This document shows, piece after piece, positions 55,675-64,000 of a stretch of 64,000 bases of DNA. Every line of letters starts with the position of its first letter. The first letter of the stretch is position 1. Origin of the DNA: Isoetes taiwanensis (taxonomy: Eukaryota; Streptophyta; Lycopodiopsida; Isoetales; Isoetaceae); the NCBI GenBank assembly GCA_021234155.1, contig JAJEKV010000005.1, positions 746,001-810,000 on the forward strand. Reading direction: 5' to 3'. Made by a program: the position numbers and the translations under genes. The notes beneath the pieces were generated by a model. It was given only the letters and a program-made list of their open reading frames with translations, ran no database searches and was not told where the DNA came from.

Positions 55675-57022
55675 TATGGGACCAGGGCATTCCTTATTCG
55701 AGTTCTAACATCAAATGATAACGTAAGCCACAGCTTACCATACCTTTATGATCAGTGCGTGCTTATTTTAACATAAGGAATGTATATCACCATCAACGTC
55801 AATACTTGAAAGCATGCCGAGCCATTTGTAGATCAATAACAATGCCGCCTATGTTGAGGAGTTGTTTTTCAAGAACAGGTGGGCATAACGGTACAAATCT
55901 TAAACGGTACCTGATTCTATTGAAGGCGACAATCGATGTAAAACTCCACCTGCCCTACTTGTTTGGCGCTTAGATGCTGCAAGAATTTGGTGCCAATTAC
56001 TGGTGCATGGTTGTCAACATTGATCTGGTGACAACAATAAGAAACTATCCTCCTGCAACTGTTCGAATTCCAAGATATGAAGGAGTTTATATAAGCACCA
56101 AGCACTAAGAGTTGGCATAGGTAAGTTTATCGCTCATGTCTCAGCATTAAGAGTTTATCTCACTGAATTGGATCTCGGGTTGCTGAGATATGATGCTCCA
56201 AAGTTTGGCCAGCAAAACTGCCTAGAAATTGCTTCTTCTGCCTCCTTCCAGAAACCCTCACAGAAACTGATGCTTTTTGCTTTTATCACATGAATTTTGT
56301 ATAAACTTGACATACATAATAACCAATTGGAATATTCTCAATAATCATCAATAGCCAAATGTAAATTACATGCACCATACTGGAGAATGAGCCCATTATT
56401 GATATATGGGACCAGGGCATTCCTTATTCGAGTTCTAACATCAAATGATAACGTAAGCCACAACCTACCATAGCTTTATGATCAGTGCATGCTTATTTTA
56501 ACATAAGGAATGTATATCACCATCAACGTCAATACTTGAAAGCATGTCGATCCATTTGATTCTATTGAAGGCTACAATCGATGTAAAACTCCACCTGCCC
56601 TACTTGTTTGGCGCTTAGATGCTGCAAGAATTTGGTGCCAATTACTGGTGCATGGTTGTCAACATTGATCTGGTGACAACAATGCAACTGTTCGAATTCC
56701 AAGATACGAAGGAGTTTATATAAGCACCAAGCACTAAGAGTTGGCATAGGTAAGTTTATCGCTCATGTCTCAGCATTAAGAGTTTATCTCAATGAATTGG
56801 ATCTCGGGTTGCTGAGATATGATGCTCCAAAGTTCGGCCAGCAAAACTGCCTAGAAATCGCTTCTTCTGCCTCCTTCCAGAAACCCTCACAGAAACTGAT
56901 GCTCTTTGCTTTTATCACATGAATTTTGTATAAACTTGACATACATAGTATGTCATTCCTCATGTAATAACCAATTGGAATATTCTCAATAACCATCAAT
57001 AGCCAAATGTAAATTACATGCC
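55675..57022 (+). repeat. tandem duplication of about 730 bp
   Basis: TATGGGACCAGGGCATTCCT starts at 55675 and again at 56405. The two copies stay very similar to TAGCCAAATGTAAATTACAT (end of each). The second copy lacks about 85 bp (around AGATCAATAACAATGCCGCC of the first) and carries a short extra ACATAGTATGTCATTCCTCA. No coding function seen. Confidence 0.85.
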
Positions 57023-57029
57023 TGCTAAT

Positions 57030-58056
57030 GGGCCAAGCTCGTTATAGAACTTTGGTCGTGGAGGTTAGCTATATTTATATTTTGATTTTATGTGAGTAAT
57101 TGCTTAGCGCCAAGAGATACAGAATCTTTTTACCCGAGGATTAGACTGCTATATAGGATTAGACTGCTATATAGATCTAATGTTGTCTTAAGGAAGTTCT
57201 AAATTACTCAGGAGCAGTCTACGAATAGTTGTCATATATATGGATGCAAAATCTTGAATTGCTTCATATAATACGGGCTTATGGGTAAAATTTGTAAGTG
57301 AATTTTTTTAACGCGAAAAAACGATTAGAATTTTATTTGTATACCCATGGTAGATTGGTAATTACAAGGTCTGAACATGATATACTAGATGTGAATGCCT
57401 TTTGATAGATTGATATTTTGTAGGCTTGAACAAGAGCGCATGTTGTACACATTTGAAGAGTGGTAATTATAATTGCAACACAATAGGCCTAACAAAAATT
57501 GCATCTGTATCGCAATTGTATTCCAGAGATGTAGTTGTGTAGTACTGCAAGGGTACAAATGAAATAAAAAAGCATTATATAAACCTTAACATCACCACAC
57601 CAAAGAGGGCTACAACAACCTCATATCAAACTAGGAAATATTGGTACCTTAGCTGGGAATCATCTAAGCTATTTAAACTTGGGCAACATTTCTCATATGA
57701 CACTTAGCGCAGTGGAATTATCTCAAACATTCAGCAAATCGAACAACATATCTCAATGACGCCTATACAGTAGGACAAGCAATGCTCTCAAAGGACACGA
57801 CATTATACACAGTATTTCATGAATCTTCATAAAAATCATAGCAATAACATTGTCTCCAATCTTGAGTTAACTGAATAGTATTGAAGGAAATTTCATCCAG
57901 AAACATTAAAGCCAACGTCCAACCTTCAAACTCAAAATCTAACTCTTATTCTCACCTGCATTTGGCTTGCCTTTTTGCTATTTTTATTTATTTTTTAAAT
58001 ATTTTCTTATGTATTGGTGATTTTCCCTATAGTATATGCTTCAGCTTCCGGTAGCT
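57030..58056. other. upstream region of the E(z) gene
   Basis: AT-rich, no gene recognised. It must contain the promoter and 5' leader of the E(z) gene; I cannot single out elements. Confidence 0.5.
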
Positions 58057-61000
58057 ATGGCCTGCCCTGGCAGCTCGGCAGCCAAGTCCGATCCCACGGA
58101 TTCCAAGGTTCTCGTTGCGTTTTCTCTAGCTATCTCTATCCCTTAAACATCTTATTTATTCTGCGTTCTTTGTTTTTTTCGTAGAAAATGGATGAAGGGG
58201 AAGCGAGTAAGTCATCCATGGCCGTCATATCCAGCACTGTGAGCACGCTTAAGCGGCAGGTGCTGTTAGAGAGACAAGAGCTCGTCAAGGTAAGAAAAAT
58301 GCAGCATGCTTTGGACCCTAAAATTAATTACCATACCGGAGGAAAATGTTTAATTTGGCAAGCATCTGTATCCATATATTCTTTTGCAACTTGATTTATG
58401 GATCAAGGTAGCAAAGTGCCTTGTCGACGTACATGCGTAAGCATATATCAAATTGGAAATGGTACCCCATTTTGATATTTGAAATGAATTAAGAATGAAA
58501 AAGAAACCTTAATTCTGCTCGATCTTCCTTAGTAGTCTTTTCGTTTGAAGAACCCTATTAAAATGTAAGGACACTTTACTATGGAGGCCAACGTTACTAT
58601 TATTCTTCAAGGGAATCTTCTACAGCTCTATATGTTCAGTTTATGTATACCATATAATATGGGTATGGTCTATAGATTCAATGGAGTAGCTTTTGTTGGC
58701 TAGTGACAATGTCCTTTTTGCGATCTTTTCAGTCATAATCCCTTATATTTCACATTTTGATCTCCCTTTGTCAGGAAAAATTGGAGGCAAATATGAAAAA
58801 TCTGCAGGCATATTGTGCACATTTTCTTGATCTATCAAAAGCTCGAACAGACCAGATAACTAAAGAAGATAGCGAAAAATGTATGTTGCATGTTCGGATG
58901 CAGAGAGCCTTGTGCAGGTTTGGAAATGCAGCCGATGCAAGTGAAGGCTTCCAAGACAACACACAAGATGACTTATCAGCACCCATACTCTTTGGGGGTT
59001 CATCAGGAACAAAAGCTGTTGTTAAACCCATCAAAATGCCTGCTGTTTCAAAGATCCCACCTTACACAACATGGATATTTTTAGACAGGTGAGACTTGGC
59101 ACATCTTAATCTGTTTTAAGCTGTCTTGGATTAACAGGGATGAAGAAACTTACTAGTTTATGCTCTATGCAAAGCATTCAGAAATCAGAGGATGGCTGAT
59201 GACCAATCAGTTGTTGGGCGACGACGTATCTACTATGATTCTGCTGGAAACGAGGCATTAATATGTAGTGACAGTGAGGAAGAACAAGTAGAAGAAGAAG
59301 AGGAGAAACATGAATTTAGCAAGGGTGATGATTATGTAATCTGGTGAGTTTTGCAATTCGAATAGTATGGCCTAGGCTAAATAATTTCTACATGTTTGCA
59401 TGCTAGAGTGATAAAGTACACCATGTATCCCTCATGGTTATTCTGTTGGAATGGCACAGGAAAACTGTGAAAGACCATGGTTTTAATAAGAATGTGGTCA
59501 AGGCCCTTGGCGACTGTATTGAAGCAAAAGCAAGTGAAATCGAGGTATGCAGATGGAGTAGTTTTATGTTTGGTTGTTTCCGTCCTTTTATGACCTTCTG
59601 AAGGATGAGAAGTGCTCCATGCCTATTAGGGGTTATAGCAATCCAAATTTTTGTATTACAGAAGAATGAACCAACATCAAACATCATCTACAGGCAAGAT
59701 ATGAAGTATTGCTCAAAGAAGATGCTAAAAGACAGCAAAATGAAGTTCAAACCCTTGAATTGGCCGAAGTTAAGGTTGAAGGACTGGTTTCTGAAAGCAT
59801 GCCCAAGTTAGCTGCTCATGAGGAGGAGAAGTCACTACCAAAGGATCTTACATCAGCAATGGATTCATTTGACAACTTATTTTGCCGAAGGTGTTTGGTG
59901 AGTAGCATTGGATGTTGATCTATGTATTATTTGCGTCAGGTGTGAGTTGCTGGAGAAGGGTGATTTGTTAAAAAGGCTTTTCTATATATCACTATATAAT
60001 GGATGTGTTTCAACAGGTATTTGATTGCCGTCTGCATGGATGTTCCCAGGCTTTAGTTGTTCCTGTAAGTAATCGTAGTTATTCATGCATGCAGGTTTTG
60101 TTATATGACTTTATGGTATTGTTTCTATGCAGAGTGACAGGCAACCTTCCTTACCTACTGTAGATGATCCAATCCCGTGTGGTCGAGACTGCTATCACCT
60201 GGTTGAATGCTGTACCTTTAGTACATGCAGTGTGTGTATGGTTTCATTGGATAAAGCATGCGTGCATAATTTTTATAAAAATGGTCATATTGTTTTATTT
60301 GCATGAGTTCAAAAGTTCTTACAATGTACCATTTTGATTATTAGCCTCGTCCTGTACATCATGATGTAGCTGGCAAAGAGGAGTTTGTTGCCCATGAAAC
60401 AGGCAATGAGGTGCAGAAGCACGAAGAGGCAAAGGGATTGCCTAATGTTGCTGGTATTAGTAAGGATGTTATTGACAATACATCTGGTGCAACAGCAGAT
60501 CGAACAACGGCCCAAATAATTGACCATCCAAGAAGGGGGATAAAAGACAAGAGAGTTAATGCTTTGAGAAAGCTTTTGAAAAGAAAAACTGGGAAAGGAG
60601 GTGATGAAGATGCAGGAGAGCGTCGTCCTGCACGTGTTGAGCTTATTAAGGATGGGAAGGAGCCTACTAAGGATGGCACTTCTCTTACGAAAGAAGACGT
60701 ACAAGGAGAAGGAGCTGGGGATGCAAAAATGCAACAGGAAACAGAAAAGGCACTTCTAAGAAAGCTCAGGAAGCACAAGAAGAGTAATATTGCATGTAAC
60801 CAACCGAAACGACCTAGAGAAGAATCGAAATCTGAGGAAGTTAAAAATGTTACACAAGATACTCAGAAAGATGGTAGTTTAAAGGACGGACTTGCCACCA
60901 CAAGTATCTTAAAAGGTAGTAACTGGAGCACTTTGGAGAAGGGATTATACGAGAAAGGACTCCAAATTTTTGGTAGAAACAGGTATGTTTTTTAGTTAAC

Positions 61001-62983
61001 TTGTGCTTCTCTATTGATTGGTAAGTGGCTTTTTGATTGAAATATATGCTTTAGATGTTATAAGAATAATTCTTGCTAAGATATGGGTGATAATTAAGGA
61101 AAATAATCATGTTTAGGAAACCAATTCACTATACTAGAATGAAACACCTTTTGGTGATTCGTTTTATTATTGAATGTTAAAATTCTTGAAGTGACTAATT
61201 TTAATTTTCCATGATGATATATCTACTACAGCTGTATGATTGCTCGGAATCTGCTAAGAGGACTGAAGAGCTGTATAGAAGTTGGAGAATATATGTATGC
61301 ACATGAGGCTGCTAGCCTCTATATAGCGGCCGATGGGTCAAGATTGCATATTGATATAACCGGGAAGTCGAAGTTTGGAGAATTGGTGAGGGAGACATAA
61401 GATTCTGTTGGCAATCGCTTGCACTGTCTTTTGCATGAGTAGTCTAATAGTACTAGGTGGTGATTGAGTGGCTTTCTACATGTGTAGGAACTAGACATTC
61501 GGTCAAGATCTAGGATTTACAATGGCCGGAGGAGAGGAAGGGTTCGTAGGTTGAAATACACTTGGAAGTCAGCAGGCAATCCAGCGATCAGAAAGAGAGT
61601 GGCAGATGGCAAAGACCAGCCTTGCAAGCAATTTACCCCATGCTCGTGCCTGTTTTTGTGTGGAAAACAATGCTCCTGTTTACGGAATGGCACATGCTGT
61701 GAAAAATATTGTGGGTAAGAATCCAGTTATAGTTGGGAGCATTTTTTTATGCGATGATATTCCAACACCATTCATTCTTTTGTGGAGGCTTGTTATAGTT
61801 GCTCGAAAGGATGCAAGAACCGCTTCAGAGGCTGTCATTGTGCTAAGAGTCAGTGTTGCAGCAGACAGTGTCCCTGCTTTGCTGCTGGCAGGGAGTGTGA
61901 TCCAGATGTTTGCAGAAATTGCTGGGTTGGGTAAGATTCTCATGTTATTGCATATTGTTATTTCAGACTACATTGAAGTGTATGGAAAAATAATGGCGAA
62001 TAAAGCTTATATGTTAGATGTAATTCACTGTTGATTCTCTGCATGTGTAGATGTGGAGATGGGACGTTGGGACATCCTCCCCAGCGAGGTGAAGACTATC
62101 AATGCCATAACATGAAGTTGCTTTTGAAGCAGCAACAGAAGGTATTGTGTGTTGTTTTGTAAGCATTGTTTTGTAAGCAGAAACACGTATAGCAACTCCA
62201 TGGTAGGAAAGGAATGGTGATCCATGGGGGAACCCACGTGGGAGATGTTTTAGAATCTTATTATTCTATTTTATCAGTAAAAGTTCCATGCTCATGTTTC
62301 AGATGCAGTAATTGCACTTTTCATTATGTCTCCAGGTTCTTTTGGGAAGATCTGATGTTGCTGGCTGGGGAGCATTTTTGAAGGTAAAATGCGGATTTTG
62401 CTTTAGTTAATTTTTAGTTTTTAATGTGTAATTATTGCGCAGAGTCCAGTCAATAAACATGAATATCTTGGAGAGTATACTGGAGAACTTATATCGCATC
62501 GGGAAGCTGATAAACGAGGGAAGATTTACGATCGGGAAAATTCCTCCTTTCTCTTTAATCTTAATGACCAGGTTAGAAAGATTTCGTCATTTAGGATACT
62601 GTTGCAGAAGATTATACTTCTTATTTGTGTGCTTGTTGATGCAGTACGTCCTAGATGCATGTCGCAAAGGTGATAAACTTAAATTTGCAAATCATTCTCC
62701 AAATCCAAATTGCTATGCAAAGGTAATAAATGTGTTTACTAGATGCTGAAAAACATTAGACCATGTGCTTTAATGGCTTGTTTTTATTGGTCAGGTCATT
62801 ATGGTTGCTGGAGACCACAGAGTAGGTATATTTGCAAAAGAAAAAATAGGAGCTGGAGAAGAGCTATTCTATGATTATCGTTATGAGCCTGACCGTGCCC
62901 CAGTATGGGCCCGAAAACCAGAAGATGGCCCAAAGCATGATGATGTGGGCAATAGCTCAGGTCGGGCTCAAAAGACTGCATAA
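58057..62983 (+). CDS. E(z): Enhancer of zeste homologue (PRC2 histone H3K27 methyltransferase), 17 exons
   Basis: Catalytic subunit of Polycomb repressive complex 2 in the nucleus, which trimethylates H3 Lys27. Exons: 58057-58107, 58185-58289, 58775-59088, 59182-59343, 59460-59544, 59694-59897, 60017-60064, 60133-60201, 60345-60982, 61232-61385, 61488-61714, 61799-61930, 62051-62141, 62336-62383, 62443-62571, 62645-62722 and 62795-62983. These join in frame to 907 residues, close to plant CLF (about 900). Domains: EZ N-terminal region ([16 protein letters not shown]), SANT-like domain ([20 protein letters not shown], ~535-600), Cys-rich CXC (~640-755: [27 protein letters not shown]) and SET (~762-880: [32 protein letters not shown]), so the catalytic signature is intact. 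The first exon's donor (AAG|GTTCTC) and the exon 8 donor are the weakest calls; translation could instead start at 58188. CLF- versus SWN-type was not resolved. Confidence 0.95.
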
Positions 62984-63060
62984 CATTATGGATCGAAAAA
63001 TATTATAAAGATGGCAATTTCCACACAATTCTTCATAACTAGTCTTGTGTATATTGTCAG

Positions 63061-63200
63061 GTCAAATAGTGTGGTTGGTTCAATGCATTGCATGGTCAAT
63101 CTTTATGGGTTTGATTTGTGTCTAGTGCTGGTTAAATAGTGTGGTTGGTTCAATGCATTGCATGGTCAATCTTTATGGGTTTGGTTTGTGTCTAGTGCTG
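63061..63200 (+). repeat. 70-bp tandem duplication downstream of E(z)
   Basis: 63061-63130 and 63131-63200 are the same 70-bp unit (GTCAAATAGTGTGGTTGGTT...TCTAGTGCTG) with two substitutions. It lies in the 3' flank or 3' UTR of the E(z) gene. Confidence 0.92.
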
Positions 63201-63397
63201 GCCATGGGTCAAATTGGCCTATTGTTTTTTTCATTAGGAGATTGATAGTGATGCATGAGATGCATATTGCTGCTTTGCTCAATGTGCTTTACTTCAAAAA
63301 GGTTTTCAACGTCTTGAGCTAACATTTTGTTGTGGATGTTTTCACATAGGTTATGAATGTCTAGTCTAATTGGATATGTATTCATTAACGTGTAGGA

Positions 63398-63607
63398 ATG
63401 AGTGATGATGTTGCATCAATCGCACTTTCCGAGGAATCTATTACTCAAGATGAAGACGAGTTGGAGAGAGATCTGCTGCACCCTACAATTGAACAACGCA
63501 AAGTGGCGAAATGTGTTGCATTTGATCGAAGTGGTAGATTAAATGGTCAGATCTATAAATCTTGTCCATGTATGTATTGTCGTGCTTGGATGAAGAGTCG
63601 GGGTTAA
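63398..63607 (+). CDS. small hypothetical protein or exon
   Basis: A 69-residue frame from ATG 63398, acidic at the start (DDVASIALSEESITQDEDEL) and basic with a Cys-rich end (KCVAFDRSGRLNGQIYKSC then PCMYCRAWMKSRG). The C-x-C-x2-C arrangement could bind zinc. I do not recognise the family. It may be a last exon (an AG precedes the ATG) of a transcript downstream of E(z), or a transposon remnant. Confidence 0.3.
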   Translation: MSDDVASIALSEESITQDEDELERDLLHPTIEQRKVAKCVAFDRSGRLNGQIYKSCPCMYCRAWMKSRG

Positions 63608-64000
63608 ATTAGCCAAATCAAATGCATTTGATTGAAGAGGACATTTATTTTGGTTGGAGTTATGGTCGAGTCCTACATTGTAAAGAGCTCTTGTGATTGG
63701 TTTTACAAATGATCGAGTGTGATATTAGAGTGAATGTTTAATTTTCAATGCTATTGTTGCCTTACTCTTAGTTAATAGAAGGACCAAGAATGTAGGCATA
63801 ATTAGCAAATGGAGCCATGAGCCATTTCAAAGGAATTGAAAGGAGCTTGGATCGAGCGGACCTCTTTCACTCGTGAATATGGGTAAGTCATTCACAACCT
63901 TATGTCCTTTATTCGATTAAAAAGCTCTTTGGTATATGCATGCTCATTGGGCAAAAAAAAAAAGGGGTAGTAAATGCTATTTTTCCCTCTATCCGTCAAC
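63608..64000. other. window end, no feature recognised
   Basis: No supported coding region or repeat. Confidence 0.5.

Overview
The window looks like nuclear DNA of a land plant. It holds a 17-exon Enhancer-of-zeste (PRC2) gene with GT-AG introns, a plant-type D-3-phosphoglycerate dehydrogenase gene, pentatricopeptide-repeat (PPR) and receptor-kinase debris, and typical plant Ty1/copia and Ty3/gypsy elements. The low gene density, AT-rich intergenic DNA and many nested transposons would suit a fern, lycophyte or bryophyte, but I cannot name the species.

Layout. 130-5520: a decayed Ty3/gypsy element on the minus strand with one LTR. 5530-11460: mostly empty, with one MITE. 11467-11908: a complete miniature LTR element (TRIM) with a 5-bp target duplication. 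11998-22076: 'element 1', a 10.1-kb DNA transposon. 23121-31383: a Ty1/copia element with 705-bp LTRs, interrupted by a hAT-like MITE and by a 2.7-kb insertion in its right LTR. 31507-32143: a broken FCP1/HAD-phosphatase-like gene. 33055-35930: three LINE 3' ends. 37722-37826: a foldback. 38170-39705: a 3'-truncated phosphoglycerate dehydrogenase gene. 40439-43204: a 2.8-kb TIR element with a Lys/Glu-rich gene. 44412-44693: a kinase fragment. 45315-53841: 'element 2', an 8.5-kb DNA transposon related to element 1 and inserted in a PPR pseudogene. 55126-57022: tandem duplications. 58057-62983: the E(z) gene.

The most remarkable content is the pair of related DNA transposons. Both begin AACAARGT, both are flanked by 4-bp target duplications (ATAG and AAGA), and both share a subterminal motif. 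Each carries two divergent multi-exon genes. The minus-strand gene encodes an N-terminal domain I do not recognise, then a ParB-like domain, then a beta-class DNA methyltransferase (DIPYGF ... FSGSGTT). The plus-strand gene encodes a DDE/DUF7869-like transposase (DGMDQKK ... ENKN ... GHTHDQID). Each element is also filled with its own self-complementary motif: CTATGCGCGCATAG in element 1 and GGTATAAATTTATACC in element 2, at least 12 exact copies each, none noticed outside the elements. The two motifs share the frame TAT-N6-ATA with a swapped self-complementary hexamer core. The copies sit in introns, in the divergent promoter region and at gene ends, and each element has a large array inside intron 1 of its methyltransferase gene. 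In element 2 the array is itself a ~330-bp palindrome with sites every 30-32 bp.

My inference is that these palindromes are the binding or methylation sites of the element's own ParB-methylase, giving a self-marking or self-regulating transposon. Element 1 is clearly decayed. Element 2's methylase gene needs only about two frame corrections to be open; its transposase gene is more damaged.
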